The notes: a model not told the origin generated them from the sequence alone. Numbered from the stretch's first letter, positions 25,055 to 34,340 are shown. The stretch: DNA of 64,000 bases from Bradyrhizobiaceae bacterium Ga0074131 (GCA_001464035.1 LNEC01000017.1:434001-498000), one strand, 5' to 3'. A program made the numbers and translations.

Positions 25055-28000
25055 ATGTCTCGTGTCGTAATTTCCGAACACCTTCCAAAAACCACCATCG
25101 CTGGATCCTGGAAGACCTACGTCGGCGCATTTTCGACAGCCTGCTGCATCGCAGTGGTACCCGATCTTGCGATGGCGCTGTCGATGGAGCAGGCCATTGC
25201 GAGTTGCCGCGAAACCGTCGGCAGGCCGATCGTCCAGGCTTGCATGGGGGGCCGGGGCCGAGCGCCGGACGCCGAGCAGCTGCGCGAGGCGTGCCGCGCC
25301 AAGGCGAGTCCCGGCGTGCGGGCGTGCGTCGTGGCAGCGATGAACAAGGCCAACGGCCGCGCCAATGTCGCGATCGCCATCGACGACGGCAAGACGAAAA
25401 AGGAGGCCATCGATCTCGGCAACGCCCTGCCTGCCGGATTCGTGCCGCCGCCGCGCACCATCGCCGACATCACTGCCGTTCTCGACGACGAGAAACCCGA
25501 TCCGGCGATGCTTGCCAAACTGAAGGACGAGGCCGAGGACGAGCCGGAAAAAGGACTGTCGGTGTCCGATCTGGCGGAATTCTACTACGATCGCGGCGCG
25601 GCCAGGGCGGCGCTCGGCCGCAACGCGGATGCCATTTCCGACGGGGAGAAAGCCCTTGCCATCGTCGGAAATGGCGGGGACGCAATGCTGAAGCAGCGCA
25701 TTCGCGGGTTTGTTGCGTTGCAGAAGCAGGCTGCGGGCGATTTGAAGACCGCCCTCGAGATGTTTCAGCAGATGATCCGGGAGACCCAGAATGTGCGGGG
25801 CATGGGCGGGCATATCTTCGGCGCCAGCCGGAATATCATGCCGGCGCTGATCCTGAGCGGCGACATCGCGCAGGCCGAGGGCTATTTGCGGCGCATGCAG
25901 ACGTACCTGACGGACGTTCGCACCAGCGGCATTCCCGGGAAACGGGAAGCCTACAACCTCCGGGGCCGAGGCTGGGAAGCCGATTTCGAGAGCGGGCGGG
26001 CGACGATCCTTGAAGCGCGCGGACAGTATCGCGAGGCGGAGGCATCATACAGGAAGGCGGCGGATTACAGGAAAGCCTTCATCGCGGATCTGAAGAAAAT
26101 CGAATACGGCCCGAAGGAAGCGCAGGTCCTTCAGGCGGCGGATGCCGACCTCCTGAATGCAGCGCGCATGAAGGCCAAGCAGGGGCGGCTCGCCGAGGCC
26201 GAAGTCGACGCCCGCAGTGTGCTGCTGTCGCGTTTGAAAGCCCGGGGCAAGTACCATCCGGCAACCACGCGCTACGTGACCGGCCTTGCCGGAGTTCTGA
26301 TTGAACAGGGCCGCTATGCCGATGCCGAAAAGCTGATCCGCTCGGCGCTCGACATTCAGCGCACCGTCGGCATTGCCGACAACAGCCAGGTCAGCGCGCA
26401 GATCCTGTCGCAACTGGGCTCGGTGCTGGCTTTCCAGCGCAAGTCCAACGAGGCCGCCAGCGTTTATGCCGAACTGGACAAGGCCATCGCAAAATGGGAG
26501 CCCGGACGCAAGCAGGTGCTCGAACTGAACGGCTCCCGCATTTCGACATTGTACGCTTCCGGCCAGATCGAAGCCGGCATCGCGGCGGCGCAGGAGCTTT
26601 TGAAACGCGAGGTTGGACGCGTCGGCGAGAAGCATTTCGACACGGCCGCGGCGCGCGGCACGCTGGCGGTTGGCTTAGGCCTGGCGGGGAAAGAGGCCGA
26701 CGCCACCCGCGAGTTCAAGGCGGCGATCCCGGTCCTGATGGCGGCCTCGCGCGAGAACGCCGACAACGATGACGACACGGTCAGCGCCGCGCGCAGCCAG
26801 CGGCTGCAAAACATCGTCGAAGCCTACATCGCGATGCTGGCGAAGAACAACGACAACGCCACCGGCGAGGTCTCGCTGGAAACCTTTGCACTGGCGGATT
26901 CGATTCGCGGCCAATCGGTGCAGAGAGCACTGTCGGCGTCGAGCGCGCGCAGCGTGGCGAAGGATCCCGCGCTCGCCGAACTCGTGCGCAAGGAGCAGGA
27001 CCTCGGCAAGCAGATCAACGCGCAGCTCGGCGCGCTCAACAACGCGCTGTCCTCGAACGCGCGCGACGAGAAGGTCGTGAAGGCCACCAACGCCTCGATC
27101 GACAGGCTGCGCTCCGATCGCGACAAGGTGCGGCAGGAAATCAACAGGAAGTTCCCGAGCTACGCCGAACTGATCGATCCCAAACCTCCCAGCGTCGAGC
27201 AGATCAAGGCGACGCTGACGCCGGGCGAGGCCATGCTGTCGTTCTATTTCGGCCGGCGCGGCAGCTTCGTCTGGGCCGTCCCCAAGGAAGGACCGGTGAC
27301 GTTCGCGGCGGTGAAGCTGCCCGCGGGCGAGATCGAGAGCAAGGTACGCAAGCTGCGCGAGGCGCTGGAGCCGAACGCGGCGATGATCTCCGACATTCCG
27401 GCCTTCGACGTCGCACTCGGCTATGAACTCTATTCGCTGCTGCTGAAGCCGGTGGAAGCCGGCTGGAAATCGGCGAAGAGCCTGATCGTGGTGACCAACG
27501 GCGCCCTCGGCCTGTTGCCTTTGCCGCTGTTGCCGACGGCGCCGGCCGAAATCAAGGCCAATGACGAGCCGCTGTTCGCGAGCTACCGCAAAGTACCCTG
27601 GCTCGCGCGCACCCATGCGGTGACGATGGTACCGTCGTCGGCGGCATTGCGAACCTTGCGGCAGTTGCCGCCGGGCAAGCCGGAGCGCGGCGAGCTGATT
27701 GCATTCGGCGATCCCTATTTCAGCAAGGAACAGGCCGCCGAGGCCGATCTGCCGGCGCCGGTGCAGGTGGCGGATGCCTCGGGCGTCATGACCCGCGGCG
27801 TTCCGCTGAAGCGTCGCAACAGTCCAAGACTGGAAGGCGTCGACAGCGCTGAACTTGCTCTGCTGCCGCGGCTGCCGGATACTGCGGAGGAACTGAGGTC
27901 GATCGCGCTGGCCCTGCAGGCCGATCCGGCGAAGGTGCTGCATCTCGGCAAAGACGCCAACGAGAAGGCGGTGAAGGCGATGGACCTGTCGGGTTTCAAG

Positions 28001-28492
28001 GTGCTGGCCTTCGCGACCCACGGCCTCGTGCCGGGCGAACTGAACGGGCTGACGCAACCGGCGCTGGCTTTGTCCGCGCCGGCGCTTTCCGGCAGCGATG
28101 GCGACGGGTTGCTGACGATGTCGGAGATTCTGTCGATGAAGCTCGACGCCGACTGGGTGGTGCTGTCGGCCTGCAACACCGGCGCGGGTGCCGGCGCTGG
28201 CGCGGAAGCAGCCTCGGGGCTTGGTCGGGCCTTCTTCTACGCCGGCACGCGGGCGCTGCTGGTGACAAACTGGTCGGTGCATTCGCAGTCGGCGCGCGAA
28301 CTGGTCACCGACCTGTTCAAGCGCCAGGCCAACGACAAGAACCTCACGCGCGGCGAGGCGCTGCGGCAGGCGATGATGGCGATGGTGGACGGCCCTGGTT
28401 ACGCCGACGCGGCAGGCAAGACCGAGTTCGCCTATGCGCATCCGTTGTTCTGGGCGCCCTACACCATCATCGGCGACGGCGGGAAGCGTTGA
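25055..28492 (+). CDS. Exported TPR-CHAT protease with N-terminal cysteine repeat
   Basis: 1145 residues from ATG 25055, chosen for GAGGAG 8 bases upstream; a GTG at 25001 is possible. A signal peptide ends near DLAMA, so the protein should be periplasmic. Residues about 47-98 form a four-cysteine unit (SCRETVGRPIVQAC ... CRAKASPGVRACV) also found twice in the next protein. Several TPR-like helices span about 180-560 and a coiled coil lies near 640-710. The C-terminal CHAT domain has both catalytic elements: FATHGL (His989) and LSACNTG (Cys1040). CHAT proteins are caspase-like peptidases often gated by partners. The next gene starts one base after the stop. Confidence 0.88.
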   Translation: MSRVVISEHLPKTTIAGSWKTYVGAFSTACCIAVVPDLAMALSMEQAIASCRETVGRPIVQACMGGRGRAPDAEQLREACRAKASPGVRACVVAAMNKANGRANVAIAIDDGKTKKEAIDLGNALPAGFVPPPRTIADITAVLDDEKPDPAMLAKLKDEAEDEPEKGLSVSDLAEFYYDRGAARAALGRNADAISDGEKALAIVGNGGDAMLKQRIRGFVALQKQAAGDLKTALEMFQQMIRETQNVRGMGGHIFGASRNIMPALILSGDIAQAEGYLRRMQTYLTDVRTSGIPGKREAYNLRGRGWEADFESGRATILEARGQYREAEASYRKAADYRKAFIADLKKIEYGPKEAQVLQAADADLLNAARMKAKQGRLAEAEVDARSVLLSRLKARGKYHPATTRYVTGLAGVLIEQGRYADAEKLIRSALDIQRTVGIADNSQVSAQILSQLGSVLAFQRKSNEAASVYAELDKAIAKWEPGRKQVLELNGSRISTLYASGQIEAGIAAAQELLKREVGRVGEKHFDTAAARGTLAVGLGLAGKEADATREFKAAIPVLMAASRENADNDDDTVSAARSQRLQNIVEAYIAMLAKNNDNATGEVSLETFALADSIRGQSVQRALSASSARSVAKDPALAELVRKEQDLGKQINAQLGALNNALSSNARDEKVVKATNASIDRLRSDRDKVRQEINRKFPSYAELIDPKPPSVEQIKATLTPGEAMLSFYFGRRGSFVWAVPKEGPVTFAAVKLPAGEIESKVRKLREALEPNAAMISDIPAFDVALGYELYSLLLKPVEAGWKSAKSLIVVTNGALGLLPLPLLPTAPAEIKANDEPLFASYRKVPWLARTHAVTMVPSSAALRTLRQLPPGKPERGELIAFGDPYFSKEQAAEADLPAPVQVADASGVMTRGVPLKRRNSPRLEGVDSAELALLPRLPDTAEELRSIALALQADPAKVLHLGKDANEKAVKAMDLSGFKVLAFATHGLVPGELNGLTQPALALSAPALSGSDGDGLLTMSEILSMKLDADWVVLSACNTGAGAGAGAEAASGLGRAFFYAGTRALLVTNWSVHSQSARELVTDLFKRQANDKNLTRGEALRQAMMAMVDGPGYADAAGKTEFAYAHPLFWAPYTIIGDGGKR

Positions 28493-28493
28493 G

Positions 28494-28958
28494 ATGGCAA
28501 GGAGGTCGCGTCAGCGCAGGCGCCTGCGCGCCGGTCTCGCGGGTGGATTGATCATCTCCGTCGTTGCGGCGATGATTCCGCCGCAGGCGGCCGCGCATAC
28601 CGGCGCAAGCGCCGTGAAGGAATGCCGGGCGACCGTCGGCAGGCCGATCGTGCGGGCCTGCGTCCGATCGAGAGTGCTGCATCAGGGCGGCGCGCCGCGG
28701 ACCTATGTTCGCGCCTGCCGGACCGACGCCATCCCGGCCGTCCGGGCCTGCGTCCAGCGGACCGTTCCGCACCTCGTCGAGAATTGCCGGCAAACCGTGG
28801 GCCGGCCCATGATTCAGGCGTGCGTTCGAAACCGCGTGCAGGGCGAAGGTGGCCCGCCGGACCGCTTTGTCGAGCCATGCCGGCTGTCGATTTCCTGGGC
28901 GGTGCGGGCATGCGTCTGGCGCTCGGCCGCGGTGACGCCCTCGCCAACGGGCCTGTAG
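28494..28958 (+). CDS. Small exported protein with two cysteine repeats
   Basis: 154 residues from ATG 28494, one base after the CHAT stop. A very basic N-terminus and hydrophobic stretch ending near QAAAH indicate a signal peptide. Two repeats follow, CRATVGRPIVRACV...CRTDAIPAVRACV and CRQTVGRPMIQACV...CRLSISWAVRACV, each spaced C-x11-C-x18-C-x10-C. The same unit (with x16) occurs in the CHAT protein N-terminus. Eight cysteines suggest disulfide-bonded modules. Being adjacent, co-exported and homologous, it could be a partner, inhibitor or substrate of the protease. No named family was recognised. Confidence 0.75.
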   Translation: MARRSRQRRRLRAGLAGGLIISVVAAMIPPQAAAHTGASAVKECRATVGRPIVRACVRSRVLHQGGAPRTYVRACRTDAIPAVRACVQRTVPHLVENCRQTVGRPMIQACVRNRVQGEGGPPDRFVEPCRLSISWAVRACVWRSAAVTPSPTGL

Positions 28959-29026
28959 CGGGGTCCGCACTTCTCCCTTTGGCCTGCGCGCCAAAGTGAA
29001 GGTACTTTAAGGAATGGAGGACTGCG

Positions 29027-29479
29027 ATGCGTTTGCTTTGTCTCGGATTGGCGATCTGCGTTGCGGCTGGCTTGACGGCGTTGCGGCCGGCACACGCCGC
29101 CAACCTGGTATTGATCACCGCGGACGAGGCGAAATTGCCGCCGCCAAAGGGAGCGATCGCGATGTCGGCGCGCGGCGTGACCCGCGGTCCGAAGGTCGAG
29201 CTGGTGCCACACGCCGGCGCGATCCGGTCACCGGTCCGGCTTCAGCTCAAATTCCAGACCTATGGCGGATCCAAGGTCGATCTCGACGCGGTGCAGGCGA
29301 CGTATCTGCGCACCCCCAATGTCGACCTGACGCCGCGGATCAGGCCCTTCGTCAATGCGTCGGGAATCGATGTGCCGGCTGCGGAACTGCCGCCCGGCGA
29401 TCATATGGTCCGCATCGACATCAAGGACTCGGATGGCCGCGCCGCCACGGCGAACTTCGTGCTGAAAGTCGAACCGTGA
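29027..29479 (+). CDS. Exported protein of the CHAT operon, unknown
   Basis: 150 residues with GGAATGGAGG upstream. A signal peptide ends at RPAHA. The mature part starts ANLVLITADEAKLPPPKGA and is rich in beta-like segments (VRLQLKFQTYGGSKVDLDAVQATYL; MVRIDIKDSDGRAATANFVLKVEP). This suggests an Ig- or Fn3-like sandwich, with no cysteine in the mature chain. It lies 68 bases after the cysteine-repeat gene and 4 bases before the zinc-ribbon gene. Function unknown. Confidence 0.65.
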   Translation: MRLLCLGLAICVAAGLTALRPAHAANLVLITADEAKLPPPKGAIAMSARGVTRGPKVELVPHAGAIRSPVRLQLKFQTYGGSKVDLDAVQATYLRTPNVDLTPRIRPFVNASGIDVPAAELPPGDHMVRIDIKDSDGRAATANFVLKVEP

Positions 29480-29483
29480 AAGC

Positions 29484-29711
29484 ATGACCCCCTCGGTGCG
29501 CTGTCCATTCTGTGGCTCGGAGAAGCAGGCGGACGCGCCGGTCTGTCCAAGTTGCAATCGCGATACCGAAATTCCGGCATCGCTCAGGAAGGAGCGCGAA
29601 GACCTGGTCCGGATGCGCGATCGGCTGCGCGACGAGCTGGCCGAGAAGGAAGCGCGGCTGCACGCACGCCGCCGGTGGGCCCGACGAAGTCCCGATGCAG
29701 GCGGCGCCTGA
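29484..29711 (+). CDS. Small zinc-ribbon protein
   Basis: 75 residues. The N-terminus is a zinc ribbon with two knuckles, CPFCGSEKQADAPVCPSC, followed by a charged helical tail (LRKEREDLVRMRDRLRDELAEKEARL). There is no signal or membrane helix, so it is cytoplasmic. It begins 4 bases after the previous stop, so it is co-transcribed. Together with the next gene it forms a pair of zinc-ribbon proteins in the operon. Confidence 0.6.
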   Translation: MTPSVRCPFCGSEKQADAPVCPSCNRDTEIPASLRKEREDLVRMRDRLRDELAEKEARLHARRRWARRSPDAGGA

Positions 29712-29789
29712 GATGGCCGAACGAGTTGGGCAATGTACCCCCATGCTGTCGATGAGCCGCATCGCGTCGCGGCCCGGACGTGACCTCTG

Positions 29790-30557
29790 ATGGAATGCCC
29801 TTTCTGCGCCGAGACGATCAAGGACGAGGCGGTCGCCTGCAAGGATTGCGGCCGCGACCTGCGCCTCGTCAGGCCCGTCATTCTCGAAATTCAGGATCTG
29901 GTCAGCGAGTTGGACCGCATGCAGCGCCGGCTCGACAGCGTCAACACGCAGCTCGCGCTGCGCGATGCGCCGGCCCGCTTCATCTCGCTCTATGCGGTTC
30001 TCTACGTGATACCGACGGTGCTGTTGCTGCTCGTCGCGCACTATCTGGTGACGGTTCAGTTCAACGTCTCTCCGCTCTACCTGCGGCTCGCATCGTTCGT
30101 CATTCCCCTGCCTTTCGGAATGGCCGCCTATTTCGTCAGCAAGATCGGCGCCCGGAGCGCGTTCGGGCTCGGTGCGCTGGTCGCTTTTCTGAGCGTGAGC
30201 GGGATGCTCACGGTGATCGGGATCATCGACAACGTGCCGATCGTGCCCTCGGCGTTCCTGGAGTGGCGGGAGTCGTTCGAATATGGACTCAGCATTGCGC
30301 TCGCATTTCTCACCGGCAACATTCTCGCCATGCTGGTGTTTGTCGTGCTTCCCTCGACGATCGCATCGGGCGGTAAGCCAAGTTCGGGTGCTTTCCGCGT
30401 CGCGCGAATGCTGGGCCAGCATGTGGGCGAGGAAGGCCTGCGCCGGCGCGCGCGCCGCATCCAGGATCTGATGCAGACGGCAGGACCGCTCGGGGGCGTC
30501 GTTGCGACCGCCGCTGGTTCGGTCTATACCGGCCTCAAGGGCATCATCGGAGGTTGA
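29790..30557 (+). CDS. Zinc-ribbon multipass membrane protein
   Basis: 255 residues. It starts MECPFCAETIKDEAVACKDCGRDLRL, a cytoplasmic zinc ribbon. A short coiled coil (VSELDRMQRRLDSVNTQL) follows, then four membrane segments between about 65 and 190 and a basic C-terminal tail. It resembles other inner-membrane proteins with an N-terminal zinc ribbon that have no known activity. It closes the apparent CHAT operon and may link periplasmic events to the cytoplasm. Confidence 0.7.
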   Translation: MECPFCAETIKDEAVACKDCGRDLRLVRPVILEIQDLVSELDRMQRRLDSVNTQLALRDAPARFISLYAVLYVIPTVLLLLVAHYLVTVQFNVSPLYLRLASFVIPLPFGMAAYFVSKIGARSAFGLGALVAFLSVSGMLTVIGIIDNVPIVPSAFLEWRESFEYGLSIALAFLTGNILAMLVFVVLPSTIASGGKPSSGAFRVARMLGQHVGEEGLRRRARRIQDLMQTAGPLGGVVATAAGSVYTGLKGIIGG

Positions 30558-30800
30558 TCCTGGGATCCGCCTCGGGCCGCGCCTGCGGCAAGCCTTCTTA
30601 ATCGAATGATTGCATCGGGCTGTCGCGCTTCGCGCCAAGCGACAACGGCTTGATGGCCTCGGTCGCCATCCGGGCCCGGTTTCTTCCTGGGGAACTCTAC
30701 GGTTCCCCCGGCATTCTCTTCCGACAATCGTGTTGGTCCAGGCCTGCTCCAAGCCTTCCATACCGCCTTTCGCCCCCTGAAAGCTCTTCGACCACCGCTC

Positions 30801-33359
30801 ATGACCAGTTCGCCGGACCAGCAAAAGATCGAACCCCCTATCGATCCCGTTTCGGCATTGAACGATGCCCCGGTGACGCCGGCCCATGTCCGCGATTCGT
30901 TTCGCACTCTCGCGGGGCAGATCGCTGTCCTGGCAGGATCAGTATTCCGCGAGGCCGCATGCCGGGCGCAAGTCTGGTGGAGCGGCGGGAGAACGGCCCT
31001 GCGGGCAACCGGGGCATCATTTGGCAGCCGCTGGCCAGGTTTGAAGGCCGACCTCGTTTCATCGACGAGCAATGCCCGCTGGCCGCGCCTCGATCTGAAA
31101 TCCCGCTGGCAGGGCTGGCGGTCCAGATCAGGTGCCGCAGCGCCCAAATCGCGCGAAGGGCTGGATCGCGTGAAGTTGCGCTGGAAGTATCTCGCGGCTT
31201 CTTTGGCGCTCGCGCTGGCGCTTCTCGTTATGGTCGTCCTCTATAGCCTCGCGACGCTACCGGTCGCCGGCGGGCTTCAGGTCGAAGCAACCCAGAGTGC
31301 ACTGACCTTCGAAGGGGCTCAAGGCGAGGTGTTCGCCGCCCGCGGCGTATTCAAGGGCGACAAGCTGACGGCCGCGGATCTGCCGCCGCATCTGGCCCAG
31401 GCGATTGTCGCGATCGAGGATCGAAGGTTCTACCAGCACATCGGTGTCGATTTTCGCGGGATCATGCGCGCCGGCTGGCGCAACACACAGGCCGGCGGTA
31501 CGCGGGAGGGCGGCAGCACCATCACACAACAGCTCGCCCGCCTGATGTTTCTGTCTCCCGAGCGCTCATTCCGCCGCAAGGTGCAGGAGGCACTGCTCGC
31601 GCTGTGGCTGGAGAGCCAACTCACGAAGGAAGACATTCTCCTGCGATATCTGAATACCGCCTATTTTGGCGCCGGGGCCTACGGCGTCGATGCCGCCGCC
31701 AGGAGATACTTTGGAAAAAAGGCCGGCGAACTCTCGCTTGCGGAATCAGCGATGCTCGCAGGCCTGGTGCGGGCGCCGTCACAGCTCGCGCCGACACGCA
31801 ATTTCGGGGGCGCCAAGGAGCGGCAGGAGACCGTCCTGCAAACGATGGTGGAAACCAAAGCCTTGACGGAAGCGGAAGCGGAAACCGCCCGCGCCCAACC
31901 CGTCAATCTGCGAACGCCGCCGGAAACACCGCCTGGCACGAACTATTTCATCGACATGGTCGCGGGCGACGTCCGCCGGCTTCTGGGCTCGGCATCCGGC
32001 GATCTGACCTTGCGCACGACGTTGAATCTGGAGCTGCAACGGCTCGCCGAAGGGGTCATCGAGCGCCGGTTCGAGGCGGAGGGTGCGAAGAAAAACGTCT
32101 CACAGGCGGCGCTGGTTGCGCTCGGCAGGGATGGCGCCGTGCTGGCCATGGTCGGCGGTCGCAACTACGAAGCCAGCCAGTTCAATCGCGCCACGCAAGC
32201 CAAGCGGCAGGCGGGATCGCTGTTCAAGCTGTTCGTTTATTTGACCGCGCTGCAACGGGGCTACACGCCCCAGTCTGTCGTGGTCGACAAGCCAACCCAG
32301 ATCGGGGAATGGGAGCCGCAAAACTACAGCGGACGCTTTCGTGGCAGCATGACGCTGAGGAATGCGTTTGCGCAATCCGTCAACACGATCGCTGCCCAGC
32401 TCGGCGACGAGGTCGGAACAGCCGCGGTCATCGACACCGCGAAGCGCATGGGCGTGCAGTCGACGCTGCCCGCCGTCCCGAGCCTGGCACTCGGCTCGGC
32501 CGAGGTTACGCTGTTGGAAATGACGCGAGCGTTCGGCGCGGTTGCCGCCGGAGTTCAATCGATCGAGCCGTACTCGGTGCGCTCGATTGCAGGTAATTCC
32601 CAACAAGCACTCTACACAAAACCGGGGGATGGCAAGGAGGTCACCGGCCAACTGGGCGCCAGCCGGGCGATGATGAGTGACCTGCTGCAGTCGGTCGTGA
32701 ACGAAGGTACCGGAAAGGCGGCGCGCATTCCAAATGTCCTGGTCGGCGGCAAGACGGGGACTACTCAGGAATACCGCGACGCCTGGTTCATCGGATTTAC
32801 GCCTGATATCGTTGTGGGCGTTTGGGTGGGAAATGACGACAACACCCCGACCAACCGGGTCACCGGCGGGGATCTTCCCGCCAGCATCTGGCGCGATTTT
32901 GTCGGACGCGCCCTACCCGCCGTTTCCAGGACGTCGCCACAAGTTGCCAGGCGCAACACCGACGCTCTCAACCCCGGGAACGCGCTGACCCCCGCCAGTC
33001 CTGCCGTCAACCCTCCTCCGGGCGAGGCCGCCGCAGACGCAGGCGCCAGAGGATCGCCAGAGGTTGTCGATCTGGCGACGTTGGCCATTCGCGGCAGAAG
33101 GATACAACTCCAGGGCATCCTCGGAGAGGACGATCGACGCGCGGTCCGGGCGCTGGCGCGGTTCCTGCGGCGGCGTGAAGTGATTTGCGAGCCCAGTGGC
33201 ATGCCGGACCGCTATCGCTGCAACGTCGATGGGCAGGACTTGTCGCGGATTATTCTGAGCAACGGAGGCGCCCGTGCGACGCCGGACGCGCCGGCGGAGT
33301 TGCTCGCCGCTGAAGACGAAGCCAGGTCGGCCAGAGTCGGAATCTGGCGGAATATGTAG
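30801..33359 (+). CDS. Class A penicillin-binding protein with nuclease-like C-terminal domain
   Basis: 852 residues. A long basic cytoplasmic tail (1-130) precedes one membrane helix (about 132-155). The GT51 glycosyltransferase has catalytic Glu206 in AIEDRRFYQH and GGSTITQQLAR. The transpeptidase has SLFK (Ser473), SVN (526) and KTGT (651). A proline/alanine linker leads to residues 755-852, which read like the second half of a staphylococcal-nuclease fold (CEPSGMPDRYRCNVDGQDL ... EDEARSARVGIWR). The acidic active-site motif DAPE is replaced by ILGED, so nuclease activity is unlikely. It makes cell-wall peptidoglycan. A 243-base gap separates it from the CHAT operon. Confidence 0.9.
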   Translation: MTSSPDQQKIEPPIDPVSALNDAPVTPAHVRDSFRTLAGQIAVLAGSVFREAACRAQVWWSGGRTALRATGASFGSRWPGLKADLVSSTSNARWPRLDLKSRWQGWRSRSGAAAPKSREGLDRVKLRWKYLAASLALALALLVMVVLYSLATLPVAGGLQVEATQSALTFEGAQGEVFAARGVFKGDKLTAADLPPHLAQAIVAIEDRRFYQHIGVDFRGIMRAGWRNTQAGGTREGGSTITQQLARLMFLSPERSFRRKVQEALLALWLESQLTKEDILLRYLNTAYFGAGAYGVDAAARRYFGKKAGELSLAESAMLAGLVRAPSQLAPTRNFGGAKERQETVLQTMVETKALTEAEAETARAQPVNLRTPPETPPGTNYFIDMVAGDVRRLLGSASGDLTLRTTLNLELQRLAEGVIERRFEAEGAKKNVSQAALVALGRDGAVLAMVGGRNYEASQFNRATQAKRQAGSLFKLFVYLTALQRGYTPQSVVVDKPTQIGEWEPQNYSGRFRGSMTLRNAFAQSVNTIAAQLGDEVGTAAVIDTAKRMGVQSTLPAVPSLALGSAEVTLLEMTRAFGAVAAGVQSIEPYSVRSIAGNSQQALYTKPGDGKEVTGQLGASRAMMSDLLQSVVNEGTGKAARIPNVLVGGKTGTTQEYRDAWFIGFTPDIVVGVWVGNDDNTPTNRVTGGDLPASIWRDFVGRALPAVSRTSPQVARRNTDALNPGNALTPASPAVNPPPGEAAADAGARGSPEVVDLATLAIRGRRIQLQGILGEDDRRAVRALARFLRRREVICEPSGMPDRYRCNVDGQDLSRIILSNGGARATPDAPAELLAAEDEARSARVGIWRNM

Positions 33360-33537
33360 CTTGCCGAAGCCATGAAGCGATCTCGCGCCAGTAAGCCGAG
33401 CGGGCGAATCGTTTCGTCGCTGTGCCCTCGGAAGAATGGGGGTCGGAAAGGCGACTGCCGGAAACGGATGTCGCCCGGGCGACGAAAGTAGTGTCGTGCG
33501 AGCGATCTTCTATGGCGATCCCGACGCTTCGCCCGCC

Positions 33538-33774
33538 CTACCCTTCCACATCGTACTGCTTGCTGAGGTGGTCGCCGATCTGGACCAGCATCATGACGCT
33601 TTCGGGATAGCCGGGCTTGGCAATCGTCGCCTCGTCGGCGGAAGCCCGGAATTCCCAACTGCGGCCGTCACGCAGCACGGAGATGATGATTTCGTCCGGA
33701 CCATCGGCGTGAACCTTCAACTCCGCCCTGGCCATCGCAATCAGTTCGGCTTCGGTCCTGACGGGCTTGCGCAT
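33538..33774 (-). CDS. 78-residue hypothetical protein
   Basis: 78 residues from the start at 33774, which has GGAGGAGG upstream on the minus strand. Soluble, with an N-terminal helix (RTEAELIAMARAELKVHADG) and beta-like EIIISVLRDGRSWEFRASAD. No family was recognised. It is followed about 137 bases upstream by another small gene on the same strand. Confidence 0.6.
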   Translation of the reverse strand: MRKPVRTEAELIAMARAELKVHADGPDEIIISVLRDGRSWEFRASADEATIAKPGYPESVMMLVQIGDHLSKQYDVEG

Positions 33775-33910
33775 GCGACGGCCTCCTCCGGGCGTTGACC
33801 TCTGCAGGTTGCCGGTTCGGGTCACATCTGTCGAGGGGACGGCCACGACTGAGCGCTAGACCAAGCCTCGAATGGCTGGCGGGACGACCGTCGAACGATC
33901 GCCGTGCCCG

Positions 33911-34132
33911 TCATGTTTCGCCGGTCGGCACAATACTCAGGCCCGCATTTGCGAGTTCCTCGACAATGCGTTTTGCGATTTGTTTTGCTTCCGCAGGATC
34001 GATTCGACCGTCCGGGTGATCTTTCCGGCTGTCACAAATCGCCGTGGCAATGATCGTATTCACTTGGTGCGGATCAGCCAAGGATCTCCCCTTGTCGTTT
34101 AGAACATGCGTCAGCCGGCGGGATCGACCCAC
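33911..34132 (-). CDS. Small hypothetical protein
   Basis: 73 residues if started at GTG 34132. The start is uncertain because no clear ribosome site was found. The C-terminal half (RIDPAEAKQIAKRIVEELANAGLSIVP) looks like a conserved helix-strand motif seen in short rhizobial proteins. No signal peptide. Function unknown. Confidence 0.45.
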   Translation of the reverse strand: MGRSRRLTHVLNDKGRSLADPHQVNTIIATAICDSRKDHPDGRIDPAEAKQIAKRIVEELANAGLSIVPTGET

Positions 34133-34263
34133 GACTGCAGCGAGTTCGTGAAATCTTCAACAGTGACTTAAATCGGCAACTATCACGCCTATGACAATCA
34201 AGGGCTCCGACAAACGTTCCGCGGCGGCTCCCCATGTTCCGAACCGAAGTCCCTAAAGGATGG

Positions 34264-34288
34264 GGAACTTTTGATAATTCAGACTGTT
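34264..34288 (+). promoter_or_regulatory. Candidate EcfG-type stress promoter
   Basis: GGAAC, 16 bases, then TGTT fits the general-stress sigma EcfG pattern (GGAAC-N16/17-cGTT). It lies 52-77 bases upstream of the small exported protein gene at 34341, the kind of gene often found in this regulon. Confidence 0.5.
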
Positions 34289-34340
34289 GCGGTGCTGCGG
34301 GTACATTCTCGTATCGCATGCCCAATAGAGGAGACAGTCA

